Shown: positions 40,875 through 52,066, counted from the stretch's first letter. The stretch: DNA of 64,000 bases from Candidatus Melainabacteria bacterium (GCA_022009935.1 CP091731.1:62001-126000); one strand, 5' to 3'. Notes: a model not told the origin generated them from the letters alone. Translations and numbers: made by a program.

Positions 40875-42598
40875 AATTTATAACTTCCGCTATTGCTTCA
40901 TCAGGAGTCATTTTAACAATTTCACCAGTTTGTCTGTATTTTAATTCAACAAGTCCCTCGTTCACGGTTTTGCCGGCATTTATACGAAGAGGATAACCAA
41001 TTAAATCAGCATCTTTAAACTTTACGCCTGCTCTTTCATCCCTATCATCAAAAACAACTTCAATATTATTTTCAAGCAATTTTTGATACAAATATGAAGA
41101 TATCTCCATTTGTTTTTCGTCTTTAATATTAACGGGTACAATGCAAGCGTGATATGGAGCGATGGCAACAGGCCATTTTATGCCATGTTCGTCGTTATAA
41201 ACCTCAACAGCCGAAGCGGCAGTTCTTGAAATACCTATACCATAGCATCCCATAATAAACGGTTTATTTTTTCCGTTTTCATCGGCGTAAGTTGCGTTCA
41301 TGGCTGATGAATATTTTGTGCCGAGTTGAAAAAATGTTGCCAACTTCAATGCCTTTTGTAACTTTGAGTTTTTCTCCGCATTCAACGCAAATGTCATCTG
41401 TTTTAACCAAACAAATGTCTTCAAATTTTAAGTTAGGCAAATGTTCTTCAAGACTTGCTCCAACAAAATGATAGTCGGTTTCATTTGCTCCCATTATGAA
41501 ATTTTTCAATGTTTTAACAGAATTGTCAGCAACAATTTGTATTTTGTCTTCCAAATTATAAGGAGAAATAAAGCCGCTTTTGGAATTTATATTATTGTTT
41601 TGCATAAATTCAAGTATTTCTTCTTCGCTTGCAAGGCGAATTTCGTTTCCTTTGAAGCAATTCATAAGTTTTGTTTCTTCAATATCCCTATCAGCACGAA
41701 TGCAAGCCAAAACCATATTTTTATCAATGATATAGGCAATAGTTTTAAGCATTGTGGAAGCGGGGCTTTTTGAAAAATTCTTCAAGCTGGGCAATAGTTT
41801 TTATATTTGGAGTGTAGACTTTTTCAAATTTTTCAAAAGCCCCGCTTGTTTGAGAAATTGGAAGTTTGGATACTGCGTGGTTTGAGTTGGCTTGATAGTT
41901 ACAATTTTCGCAATAAAAACGTCATTTTCACCTGCATTAACATTTCCATCGCTATTCAACAAAACCATAAATTCATGTGACACTGCACCTCCAATAGCAC
42001 CTGAGTCGGATTGTACCATTTTGGTTTCAAGCCCACATCTTTTAAAGATGCGAGTATATGTTTTAGCCATTTTTTCATATTCTTTTTCTAAGTCTTCTTG
42101 GCAAGTTGCAAAACTATAGGCATCTTTCATTATAAATTCACGTCCGCGAAGAAGTCCAAAACGTGGTCGAATTTCATCTCTAAATTTTGATTGAATTTGG
42201 TATAAATTGACGGGCAATTGTTTATAGGAACGAATTCCTTCGCGCGCTACGAATGTAATTATCTCTTCATGTGTTGGTCCTAAGCACAATTCACGATTAT
42301 GTCTATCTCTTAACCGCATAAGTTCTTTGCCGTAAACATCCCAACGACCTGATTGTTCCCACAATTCTTTTGGTTGTACAAATGGCATCAAAAGTTCTTG
42401 TGCACCGGAGGCATTCATTTCTTCACGGACAATGTTTTCCACTTTTTGTAAAACACGAAACATCAACGGTAAATATATATAAACACCATTTGTAAGTCTG
42501 CGGATAAAACCGGCTTTGACTAACAATTTATGACTCATAATTTCAGCATCCTGTGGAAACTCACGCAAAGTTTCAACAAACATTTGTGACATTTTCAT
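40855..42598 (-). CDS. proS: Prolyl-tRNA synthetase
   Basis: Class II synthetase, bacterial type with editing insertion. Motif 2 (RFRDEIRPRFGLLRGREFIMKDAYSF), an INS editing domain and motif 3 (YGIGISRTAASAVE) are clear, followed by an anticodon-binding domain (PLRINAGKTVNEG). Frame breaks near 41920, 41780 and 41350; restored length about 581 residues is normal. The start is placed at 42598 (MKMSQMF) because GGAGAAGG lies just before it; a TTG at 42616 would run through that site. Confidence 0.93.
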
Positions 42599-42748
42599 AA
42601 TTATAACCTTCTCCAATTTATATTCTCTCTATTTAAGAATTTTAACACAAAAAATAAGATAATATGAATAATAATTGAACAAAGTAAAATTTCCTATTGT
42701 AAAATTTTTATTTTTATTTATAATTGTAGTATAAAGTGAGGAATTAAA

Positions 42749-44537
42749 ATGAAAATTGTAAATAGTACACAGCCGAATAACTTATTTTTATTAAAACATA
42801 ATAAAATAAACCCCGGAAACAATACTTTTATCTTTTTGTGGAAAAATTTTTTTATTGCTAAACCGGATGATCTTATAAAAAACTTGGAAACTTATTCAGT
42901 AAATGCGCAAAATAGGCAAATGGGAATTATTAACTATAACTGTTTTGTAAGTTTATTACAAAAAAGGTGTTATGTATGTTAAGTCGTTATTTTATAAAGA
43001 TAAAGCTAGTCAAGATATAAATAAAATGTATGAAACATCTTATAATGTTTTAGATAAATACTTAAATTCAGAAAAAGACATTGGTATAAATGATGCTAAA
43101 GATAGTATGTTGATAGAAAATTGTGCAGAAATATATGCTATTGCACTTGGAACTGATGATAAAACCGGTTTTAATGTTAAAACATCCCAATATGCTGCTA
43201 AATTATCTCAAGCTATATTGACAACACTCTCAATGGAAAAATTTGATGATAAAAGTAAATATATGGCTATAAAAGAAAAATACCAAGAAATTAAAAAACA
43301 TTTAGATGTTGCTTATAACAAAATATTTCCAAAAACTCAAGTATTAGAACAAGGAAATGTATCAATAAATTTTAGACAAAATGAACAAGTATCAGAGGCT
43401 CTTAGAAAAGATGGCAATATTTATTATGCATTTGGAGATATGACTGCCGGAGCATATAAAAGCAATACAGATTGCAAAGAAGCATATTACTTTATGAAAT
43501 CTTATAAATTTGTATCAGAAACTATAAAACTGTTAGAAAATTATTTTAAACTAACTGATGAGAACAAAATGCGAAATTTAATTTTAAGATTAAAATCTGT
43601 TCCAAATGATGCAAAAACAAGATTACCAGTAATACCAAAAGAAAGACTCAAATTTGATGAAAATGATATTACATACGAAAAAATTAAAAGTAGCTTTTTG
43701 GATAAAAGTTCTGAGGAAGTTGGTGAAAAAATAGTAGTATTAAAGAAGAAAATGGAAATTTTGTGTTTTATAGTGTAAATAAAAATGAACCGGAAGCGAA
43801 TGTAAGCGTTAATAAGGAAGCTTTAGGAGCATTAAATGAGTACTTTAAATCTATATCCCAATTGTGTGGTCAAAAAACTTATACAACCTTACTTCATCTC
43901 TCACATCGTTTTTTACAAAGAAATCCTTTATATGATCTCAAGACTGTTTACGATAAGGATAAATTAGATGTGTTAAAAAATTATGTTGAAACGATAAAAA
44001 ATGATATTGATATGTTATTAGCACAAAATGCATCTGATTTGTTGCATGATAAGCCAATCAGTTATTTTAATGAAAATAATGGAGATAAGTATATTCTTGC
44101 TTTAAATCCAGATGAGGCAGGAAAGTATCAAAATAAGACTTACACTATATTTATTTATAAATGTGATGAAGATAATAAAGAATCTTTATTAAATTGTAAT
44201 TTTGTCGTTGATAATAACGGAAATTACGGCTTGCTTACATTTATTGAGAATGATAATAAATTACGAAGTAAGTATGACAACTTATTAAAAGAAGTAAAAG
44301 GTTTAAATACAACAATATCAAATCTCCAGAAAGATGTAGCAAATAAAGAAGTTGATATAAATACTAAAACAAAACAAGAAAAAAATGCATTAAAAAACAA
44401 AAAAATAGAATAAAAAATAGAATAAAAAACTGTGAAGAAAAATTGAAAAAAAGAAAAAGGAAAAGAAGGCATGCAGTGATGCAGATAAACTGGCACCGTG
44501 GAAACGATATCAAGTTAAGCCAAACATAATTGAATAA
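42749..44537 (+). CDS. Unrecognised ~590-residue protein with coiled-coil tail
   Basis: ATG at 42749 follows GAGG. Frame breaks near 42975, 43745 and 44400 are mended; the C-terminus then ends ...LAPWKRYQVKPNIIE at 44537. The body is mostly helical with many Lys/Asn and few Cys, no signal peptide and no membrane segment. From about residue 510 a coiled coil (LLKEVKGLNTTISNLQKDV...) and a very basic Lys/Arg stretch follow. No catalytic motif or family recognised. It stands before the rex cluster on the same strand, but 90 nt away. Confidence 0.6.
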
Positions 44538-44625
44538 AGAGAACAAGCTTGAGTTTTAATTGACAAGATGTTGTTTATTTGCTTAAATGTTAAATAGGGA
44601 AATAAATCACAATAAAATTGGAGCA

Positions 44626-45245
44626 ATGGTGAAAGTGCAATTAACTGATAAAGTAATAAAACGATTAACTTTGTATCATTGTATCCTTTTTGATTATATC
44701 GAACAGAATATTGAGTTTATTTCTTCACCACAAATAGCAAAATTGTTGAACATTGATGATTCACAGGTCAGAAAAGATATTAAACTTTTAAATAACTCCG
44801 GAAAATGCAAAGTCGGGTATGATGTAAAATGCTTGAAAAAATCTATTGAAAAAACTTTGGGGTTTGAAAATCCAAAGAATGCTTTTATAGTAGGAGCCGG
44901 CAATTTGGGAATGGCACTTGCAAAATATAGCAATTTCAAAGATTACGGGTTAAATATAATGGCTTTGTTTGACAATGATAAATCAAAAGTTGATGTTGTT
45001 GTGAATTTTAAAAAGTTTTTGATGTTGAAAAACTGCCGGATTTAGCCAAAAAACTAAATGTTGAAATAGCAATTTTGACTGTACCAAGAGCCTATGCTCA
45101 AGAAACAGCAGACTTTTTGATTAAAAGTAATATAAAATACATATGGAATTTTACTCCAAGTGTATTAAAAGTGGCAGAAGATGTTGTTGTTTGGAATGAA
45201 AATTTGATTGGAAATTTTCTACATTTTACGTCAAATTATAATTAA
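44626..45245 (+). CDS. rex: Redox-sensing transcriptional repressor Rex
   Basis: Winged-helix DNA-binding domain (RLTLYHCILFDYIEQ...SSPQIAKLLNIDDSQVRKDI) and Rossmann domain with the NADH loop GAGNLGMALAKY. Represses fermentation and hydrogenase genes when the NAD/NADH ratio is high. One break near 45000; restored length about 206 residues. ATG at 44626 is chosen, though GGAG lies close and the adjacent GTG at 44629 fits the spacing better; an upstream ATG at 44587 lacks a ribosome site. It is directly upstream of the 2Fe-2S and hydrogenase genes. Confidence 0.9.
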
Positions 45246-45288
45246 ATAAAAAAATTGTAGTATAATTAAACATGAGGAAAGATTGATA

Positions 45289-45555
45289 ATGGAAAAAATT
45301 CAAGTTGAGATATGTTTGGGAACAACATGTTTTGTGATGGGGTCATCTCATTTGCAAGATTTAATTGAAATAATTCCTAGAAGATATGACGATAAAGTTG
45401 AAGTGTCGGGAAAACCATGTTTAGGATTGTGTTCTCAAGACTGTGAATATTCTCAAGCTCCTTATGTTAAAGTTGATGAAGAAGTAGTTTCACAAGCTAC
45501 TGTTGAAAAAGTTTTAAAAGTTATTGAAGGAAAAATAAGAAATAATGAGAAATAA
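45289..45555 (+). CDS. NuoE-like thioredoxin-fold [2Fe-2S] protein
   Basis: Intact 89 residues with four cysteines in the usual order: CLGTTC near the N-terminus and CLGLC further on. This is the stand-alone thioredoxin-like ferredoxin domain of NuoE/HydC proteins, an electron carrier. ATG at 45289 follows GAGGAAAG. Its end overlaps the hydrogenase start by 11 nt, so the two are translated together and probably exchange electrons. Confidence 0.82.
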   Translation: MEKIQVEICLGTTCFVMGSSHLQDLIEIIPRRYDDKVEVSGKPCLGLCSQDCEYSQAPYVKVDEEVVSQATVEKVLKVIEGKIRNNEK

Positions 45556-47015
45556 TAATAGTCAAGCAGTTCATTTAAAAAAACAAATACTGATTAAAAT
45601 AATAGAAGCCTTTTTTTCTGATGATTATCAGGAAAATACAAGATTAATACCTTATCAAATGCGTCCAAAAGGTTCAGAAGTTCCATACAGATGCTGTATA
45701 TATAAAGAACGGGCGATTTTGAAAGACAGAGCAATTGCAGAATTGGGGTTCTCAATTGAAGAGCACGACGAAACAGTCTTATTATCAGAATATGCAAAAA
45801 AAAGCATTGGAAAGAGAAAAACCGGAAAAAAATCCATTGACTGTTCTTGAAGCAGCTTGCAAGGGTTGTGTTCCAAGCAGAATTTATGTAACAGATTTAT
45901 GTCAGGGGTGTGTTGCTCGTCCTTGTCAGAGCGTTTGTAAATTTGGAGCTATAAGTATTGATAACGGCAAATCTGTTATCGATGGTTCTAAGTGCAAAAA
46001 TTGCAAACAGTGTATGCAAGTGTGCCCATATAATGCCATCGTCAAAATAACTGTTCCTTGTGAAGATGCTTGTCCGGTTGGAGCCATAGCAAAAGGTGAA
46101 AACGGACGTGCAAAAATAGATTTTGATGCTTGCATTTCCTGTGGCAAGTGCGTTTCTGCTTGTCCTTTTGGAGCTGTTCATGAAAAAAGTCAAGTTATAG
46201 ATATTTTTAAAACACATGAAAAATGGCGAAAAGGTAATTGCATTGATAGCTCCTTCAATTGTGGGACAGTTCCGGGAAACATCTATCAGTTAAAAACAGC
46301 TATTAAAAAAGCAGGTTTTTATGATGTTTATGAAGTGGCTCAAGGTGCTGATGTAACTACTAAAAAAGAGGCCGCTGAATTTCAAGAACGTATGAAACAC
46401 AATGAACCATTTATGACAACGTCTTGTTGTGCAGGGTATAACCAGCTTGTAAAAAAACATTTAAACGAAATAAAACCGTTTGTGTCAGACACTTTGACTC
46501 CTATGGCATATATTGCACAGATAGTTAAAGAAAAAGAACCAAATTCGAAACTTGTATTCATTAGTCCTTGTGTTGCAAAACGTGTTGAGGTTGAAGAAAA
46601 TCCAAATGTTGACTATTTGATGAACTTTGAAGAACTTGGTGCGTTGTTTGTGGCACGCAAAATTGAAATAATGGATTGCGAAGAAGAAGCTTTTGATGTT
46701 GAAAGCTCAAAACAAGGTCGTGGTTTTGGAATTACTGCAGGTGTCTCTCAAGCCGTTAAAGATGCCGCTAAAAACAGCGATTGTGTAAAACCTATTTGTA
46801 TCAACGGTTTAAACAAAGATACCATAAAACAGTTGAAAAAAATGGCTAAAGACAAAAAATGTGATGATGGCAATTTGGTTGAAGTAATGTGTTGTGAAGG
46901 CGGTTGTATCGGTGGAAATGCCACTATAAATTCTGTTAAAATCGCTTCAAAAGCTATAAATGAGTTTAAAACAAAAAGCCCTGATATCAATGGTGTAGAA
47001 GTTTGTGGGGATTAG
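45545..47015 (+). CDS. Monomeric [FeFe] hydrogenase
   Basis: Catalyses H2 production from reduced ferredoxin. Breaks near 45800 joins an N-terminal 80 residues to the main frame. Order: cysteine-rich segment (CKGC...CQGC...CQSVC), two ferredoxin-type clusters (CKNCKQCMQVCPY and CISCGKCVSACPF), then the H-cluster domain with L1 TTSCCAGY, L2 SPCVAKRVE and L3 EVMCCEGGCIGG. The motifs differ from the classic TSCCPAW/MPCxxKxxE/CPGGCxxGGG forms, which suggests a group B-like hydrogenase. The maturases HydEFG are not in the window. Length about 490 residues. Confidence 0.85.
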
Positions 47016-47021
47016 TTAAAA

Positions 47022-47557
47022 ATGAATAAAGATAATTGTGTTGTTTTGATGATTGATATTCAAGAAAAATTGGTCAAAGCAACTGATGCAGATATTGAAG
47101 CAAAAAATGCTTACAAAATTTTAAAACAGCAAATTTGATGAACATTCCTGTCATTGTTACAGAGCAATACCCCAAAGGTTTGGGCGAAACTGTTTCTGAG
47201 TTGAAAAGTGTTTTTAATGAAAATACATTTTTATTTGAAAAAACTGATTTTTCGGCCTTAAACAACGAAGATGTGTTGGAAAAACTTCAAACTCTTGGCA
47301 AGAAACAAGTTGTCTTGTTTGGAATTGAAGCTCACATTTGTGTCTTACAAACAGCAAAAGCTCTTATTCAAAACGGATATGAAGTTTTTCTTATTAAAGA
47401 TGCTTCAAAAAGTCGCAAAAATTTTGAGTTTGAAACAGGCATAAATTTAATGCAACAATATGGAGCAAAAATATCATCTTGTGAAATTTTGCTTTTCGAC
47501 TTGTTGAAAAGCTCTAAAAATCCAAATTTTAAAGAAGTCCAAGCGTTGATTAAATAA
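47022..47557 (+). CDS. Isochorismatase-family cysteine hydrolase
   Basis: Hydrolase of the nicotinamidase/isochorismatase fold. The triad is visible: Asp in LMIDIQEKL, Lys in the VTEQYPKGLG region, and Cys in GIEAHICVLQTA. One break near 47135; restored length about 178 residues. It begins 6 nt after the hydrogenase stop, so it is co-transcribed with rex partners; substrate unknown. Confidence 0.8.
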
Positions 47558-47580
47558 TATTGATATGATGTTATTTAAAA

Positions 47581-47778
47581 ATGAAAGATTATTACATTGA
47601 AAAATTAATAAATCTCATTAACTTACGAACAAATCTTATAACCATACTTGTGATACTCATTGGTGGTGTGTATGGTTTGTATTTGTTGAATTTAAGTAGA
47701 TTTGCCTATTGGATTTTATTAATTATCGGAGTTTTTTTATATTTTATATTTTATGAAATCTATATTAAGTACAAATGA
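47581..47778 (+). CDS. Small two-span membrane protein
   Basis: Intact 65 residues: a basic N-terminus (YIEKLINLINLRTNL), then two hydrophobic helices (ITILVILIGGVYGLYLL and YWILLIIGVFLYFIFY) with a short turn. It starts 23 nt after the hydrolase gene on the same strand. No family recognised. Confidence 0.55.
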   Translation: MKDYYIEKLINLINLRTNLITILVILIGGVYGLYLLNLSRFAYWILLIIGVFLYFIFYEIYIKYK

Positions 47779-47810
47779 TACCATATATAATGTTTTGGAG
47801 GAATTAAAAA

Positions 47811-47930
47811 ATGTTTGAAACAATAGCTCAATGGGGGATTTTGTTTGCATTTTGGTATGGATTACACATTTTAGCAAAATCTGTAAAAGTTGCTTTAAAA
47901 GGGAGTGATAAAAATGATAAAAACAATTGA
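47811..47930 (+). CDS. Tiny membrane peptide 1 (39 aa)
   Basis: ATG at 47811 follows GGAGG by 9 nt. The product starts MFETIAQWGILFAFWYGLHIL and has one hydrophobic helix and a basic tail. It shares the pattern ETIAQ-x-G-(x)5-WY-x-LH-x-L-x-K-(x)3-VAL with the next gene, which overlaps its end by 17 nt in another frame. Confidence 0.6.
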   Translation: MFETIAQWGILFAFWYGLHILAKSVKVALKGSDKNDKNN

Positions 47931-48054
47931 AACAATAGCACAGTTAGGTGTTGTTTTGGTTGTTTGGTATCTTTTACACTATTTATTAAAAGTTTTTAAT
48001 GTGGCTTTAGAAGATGACACAAACGTAAGCAAGGAAAAAACTAAAAATGTTTGA
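47914..48054 (+). CDS. Tiny membrane peptide 2 (46 aa), paralogue of peptide 1
   Basis: ATG at 47914 follows GGGAG by 8 nt. The product (ETIAQLGVVLVVWYLLHYLL, then a charged end) is a single-span peptide clearly related to peptide 1. The two arose by tandem duplication and each keeps its own ribosome site, which supports their being real genes. Function unknown; toxin-like, regulatory and small complex-subunit roles are all possible. Confidence 0.6.
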   Translation: MIKTIETIAQLGVVLVVWYLLHYLLKVFNVALEDDTNVSKEKTKNV

Positions 48055-48063
48055 AAATATTTT

Positions 48064-49357
48064 TTATTCAAATCGTTTAAATATCTCTCCAATATTTTTT
48101 AAATAATCTTCAATGTCAAAGCACTCAAGAATTTCATCTTTTGATAAAGTTTTTAAAATATCCTCATCTTTTAATAAACTTTCTTTAAAATTACCGTTTT
48201 CGACTCCAAAATTTTGATGTGCATTTTTTTGAACAAGTTTATAAGCCTCTTCTCGAGAAAGTCCTTTGTTTGTAAGTTTAAGCATAACTTTTTGTGAAAA
48301 CACAATGCCACCATACAAGTTGATGTTTTTAAGCATATGTTCTTTATTAACATTTAGGTTTTCAATTGTGTTTATAAATCGATTGAGCATATAGTTTATT
48401 AAAATTGTCGTGTCAGGGAAAATAATTCTTTCAACGCTAGAGTGTGAAATATCCCTTTCATGCCAAAGAACAATGTTGTCCAAACTTGCATTGAAATTAT
48501 TTTTTATAAGTCGAGCTAAACCACATAAATTTTCGGAGGAAATCGGGTTTTTTCTTGTGAGGCATTGCTGATGAGCCTTTTTGACCTTTTTTAAATCCTT
48601 CTTCGACTTCAAGGATTTCAGTTTTTTGCAAATGGCGAATTTCAATGGCTGCTTGTTCGATAACCTTGGCAATCATTGTCAAACTGTTTAGGTGATATGC
48701 ATAAACATCTCTTGAAATAACTTGTGTGGAAACTTTACAAGGTTTCAATTGAAGAAGTTCGCAAACTCTTTTTTCTATTTTTGGACTTATATTGCTATAT
48801 GTGCCTACAGACCTGAAATTTGACCTTGTTCAACGTCTTCTTTTGACATTTTAAAATATTTATAGGCTCGTTCAAGTTGATTATACCAGTTTAAAAACTT
48901 CAATCCAAAAACCATTGGCTCAGCCAAAATGCCGTGTGAACGACCTATACAAGGTGTGTTTTTTGTATTCAAAAGCTTTTTCTTTTAGTATGTTCAATGC
49001 ATTTTGAATATCTTTTTCAATAATTTTATTTGCTTCTTTGAATTGTAGTCCTAAAGCAGTGTCGATTACATCAGAGGAAGTTAGTCCCATGTGGATATAT
49101 CGAGAGGATTTTTTAACATTTTCATTGACATTTGTCAAAAAAGCAATGACATCATGGTTCACTTCTTTTTCTATTTCGTTTATGCGGTTTAAATCAAATT
49201 TTGCATTATTTTTTATGTTTTCAAAATCCTCTTTGGGAATTTTTCCATCTTCATAATAAGCTTGGCAAGCAGCCAATTCAACTTGTAAATAAAAATTGTA
49301 TTTTGAGTTTAAATCCCAAATATTTTTCATTTCCTCACGAGTATATCGTTCAATCAT
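48064..49357 (-). CDS. purB: Adenylosuccinate lyase
   Basis: Cleaves adenylosuccinate and SAICAR in purine synthesis. Family blocks: HMGLTSSDVIDTALGLQ, GRSHG (His), and the signature SSAMPHKKNP, restored by mending a break near 48550. Other breaks lie near 48955 and 48800. Restored length about 431 residues is normal. Start ATG at 49357 has GAAAGG 6 nt upstream; that site is the end of the first 122-bp repeat. Confidence 0.92.
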
Positions 49358-49358
49358 A

Positions 49359-49722
49359 TAAAACCTTTCACTTTTGATGTTTAGTAAATAGCTTCTTTTG
49401 TGCTTTTTCTTTTTGTTTTTGTAAAATCAACCAACTTCGTTGAATGTATTTTTTATTTGAACGCACGGTAGTCCGTCATGTAAAACCTTTCACTTTTGAT
49501 GTTTAGTAAATAGCTTCTTTTGTGCTTTTTCTTTTTGTTTTGTAAAATCAACCAACTTCGTTGAATGTATTTTTATTTGAACACACGGTAGCCCGTCATA
49601 TAAAACCTTTCACTTTTGATGTTTAGTAAATAGCTTCTTTTGTGCTTTTTCTTTTTGATTTAGTAAAATCAACCAACTTCGTTGAATGTATTTTTTATTT
49701 GAACGCACGGTAGTCCGTCATG
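49359..49722 (-). repeat. Three tandem copies of a ~122-bp unit upstream of purB
   Basis: Units begin at 49359, 49481 and 49601 and measure 122, 120 and 122 bp; they differ mainly in the length of T runs and a few bases. On the minus strand every unit carries a GAAAGG-type ribosome site. At the two inner junctions and the right end that site is followed by an ATG beginning a short frame (MTDYR...) that stops after 8 codons; in the unit nearest purB it serves purB itself. Another frame in the unit is open from a GTG for about 31 codons and ends at a TGA just before the next ribosome site. The remaining 73 nt to leuA (49723-49795) are AT-rich and hold the promoters of both genes. Confidence 0.88.
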
Positions 49723-49795
49723 TAAAAAATTGTATTTTAGATTAAAATATAGTATTATAAATTAAGTTTATAACAAATATAAATAGGATAAAAAG

Positions 49796-51311
49796 ATGTC
49801 AAGAAAACCTTTTTTTATGATATAACATTGCGTGATGGTAATCAAGCGTTAAAAAAAGCCTTGGAATTTAAAAGAGAAAGAAAAAATTTTTAACACATTG
49901 ATTGAGTTAAATGTTGATGGAATAGAAATAGGTTTTCCGCATGCTTCAAACATGGATTTTGAGTCTACCAAACATCTTGCGACAATGGCACCAAAAAATG
50001 TTGTGGTGTCAGGTCTTGCAAGAACAAAAAAGAGGATATTGATGATTGCAACAAAGCAATTTGTGAAGCATCTAAGCCTCGCATTCACACTTTGTAACTT
50101 TAAGCCCGTTTCATTTAAAGTATGTTTTGAATAAATCTTATGAAGAAGTTGCAAAAATGCTGTTGAGGCGGTTAGGTATGCAAGAAATATATTGAAAAAA
50201 GAAGGTGAGATTGAATTTTCAGTTGAACATTTTGGCGATTGTAGAGAAAATTTAAATGAGGTTATAAAAACATTAAACGAGATTGTAAAAGCCGGAGCAA
50301 CTATAATAAACCTTCCAAACACTGTTGAGCGTTATCGACCTAAACATCTTGTTGAAATGGTTGAAAAGTGTATAAAGCAATGCCAAAAGATATAACAATA
50401 TCTGTTCATAACCATAATGATTTAGGTATGGCAACAGCCACAACGGTTGAGAGTTATTTTGTTGGAGCAACTCAACTTGAATGTTGTTTGAACGGTTTGG
50501 GTGAAAGATGTGGAAATACCAATTTTTATGAAGTTGCCGTTGCATTGCATAATTGTGGGGTTGAAACAGATTTAAACTATTCAAAGTTTTATGAAACAGC
50601 TGTTATGATATCCGAGATGAGTAAAGTTGAAATACCTGAAAAATCGCCTTTAATTGGTAAAGAAGCACTTGCGCATCGTTCAGGCATTCATCAAGATGGG
50701 GCGATAAAAACAAAGGATATGGAAATGGGAGCCTATCGTCCTATCAAACCATCAATGATTGGAAGAGAAAATACAGAGCAAATAGGATTTACTTCTCAAA
50801 GTGGCAAAACTGCAATATTTGACATAATTTCAGGTGCAAATTACCCAATAACAATGCAAGAAGCAATAAGAATTACTCCTTACTTTAAGCAAAAGCAGAA
50901 CTCGTTGGTGAATTGAACTTGGATGAAATGATTAAATTATATTTTGATACTGTGTTTGAGGTTAAAGATCTGTTCAAATTAATTGCATTTAAAGAGTTAG
51001 CAAAAGACAACTATAAATTAGAATTTGAATATAACGAAAAATTGTTTGAAATAGAAAGCATTGGAAACAGTTCCTGTGGATGCTTGTTTGAAGGCATTAA
51101 AACAAGCCGGTTTTGAACAAAAGTTATTGCATTATGAACAAAAAGCTTTGGATGAAGACAAACTTGGCTCAGGAGCGCATGTCCAATGAGTGTAATTTAT
51201 TTTGAAGATAAAAATAAAAATCAAATTATTGCAAGAGCTTGCGATACAAGCACGCAAAAAGCCAACGTTAAGGCTATTTTTAACGGGTTAAACATTCTTA
51301 GTAACAGTTAA
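49796..51311 (+). CDS. leuA: 2-isopropylmalate synthase-like enzyme
   Basis: Condenses acetyl-CoA with a 2-oxoacid (2-ketoisovalerate for leucine). Catalytic barrel signatures: DITLRDGNQ, GIEIGFPHAS, SVEHFGDCRE, VHNHNDLGMATATTV, NGLGERCGN and HRSGIHQDGAIK. A C-terminal regulatory domain follows (PVDACLKALKQAGF...GSGAHAMSVIYFED...NGLNIL). Frame breaks near 49815, 49870, 50035, 50095, 50155, 50380, 50890, 51065 and 51185; restored length about 505 residues is normal. Homocitrate or citramalate synthases share the barrel, but the dimer domain favours LeuA. No other leu genes nearby. Confidence 0.8.
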
Positions 51312-51372
51312 GATTTGTAATATATTAAAATATATGTTATAATTTATTATTAGTAAATTAGGGTCTTGTATA

Positions 51373-51510
51373 ATGTCCGAGCATATGATTGGTGGAATAT
51401 TAATTGCTTTAAGTTTGGTCTTATTGGTTTCTTTGATGATATTCGTAAGTAAAATCGATGATTTAAAAGCAGCTTCTCAAAATTCTTTAAATGAAAATAT
51501 AGAAGAATAA
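51373..51510 (+). CDS. 45-residue single-span membrane peptide
   Basis: Intact frame with one hydrophobic helix (MIGGILIALSLVLLVSLMIF) and a polar acidic tail (NSLNENIEE). A weak AGGG lies 9 nt before the ATG. Convergent with the next minus gene. No family recognised. Confidence 0.45.
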   Translation: MSEHMIGGILIALSLVLLVSLMIFVSKIDDLKAASQNSLNENIEE

Positions 51511-51514
51511 TTTT

Positions 51515-52035
51515 TTATTTTTTTAAAATATATCCGGTTGCTTTATAGTTCTCGTCTTCATATTTGATTATATAATGTCTTGGTTGGTTTGTTATAAATT
51601 GAGCTTTTATGTTGAAACTTTTTTTCTTTCGATAATATTTAAAGCATCTTCTATTTCAAGCACTTTTTTTTTTTTTTTTGAATTTAAACTCTTCTAATTT
51701 TTCTTTTAAAATTGCTTCGTCTTCGTATAATTTGGTGTCTTTAATTTTTTTTCAAAATTTATAATATACACTTTTAGTACAAGTTTTTTTGCTTGGATTA
51801 AAAGCAAAAATTGTTCGTCATTTGAAATAGCAACTTCATAGTACCCGGGGTTTAAAAATGACGAATTATCATCAAGTAAAATTTTATCAGGAATTATTAT
51901 AATAGGGTATTTTGTATTTGGATATGCGTGTTTGTATATTGGCTCATCTTCGTTTTTGTTCCCTGATTTATACCTTTCGTATGGAAACAACAACCTTGAA
52001 TCATTATTCTGCACTGCGACATATTCAATTATCAT
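51515..52035 (-). CDS. Unrecognised ~172-residue protein
   Basis: Starts MIIEYVAVQNNDSRLLFPYERY. Breaks near 51735 and 51620; ends ...YEDENYKATGYILKK at 51515. Beta-rich first half; a Lys-rich helix in the middle is encoded by a run of 16 T (51664-51679), which is itself an error-prone site. No signal peptide, membrane segment or known motif. Divergent from the TPR gene. Confidence 0.5.
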
Positions 52036-52066
52036 AGTATTAATATTTTATCAAACTTTTATCTTA

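Noticed and set aside
49359..49722. CRISPR array
   Set aside because: The 122-bp units are contiguous direct copies; no unique spacers lie between repeats and there are no cas genes.
51664..51679. Run of 16 T as a terminator or slippage signal
   Set aside because: It falls inside a minus-strand coding region (Lys codons) with no preceding hairpin; most likely an error-prone coding homopolymer.
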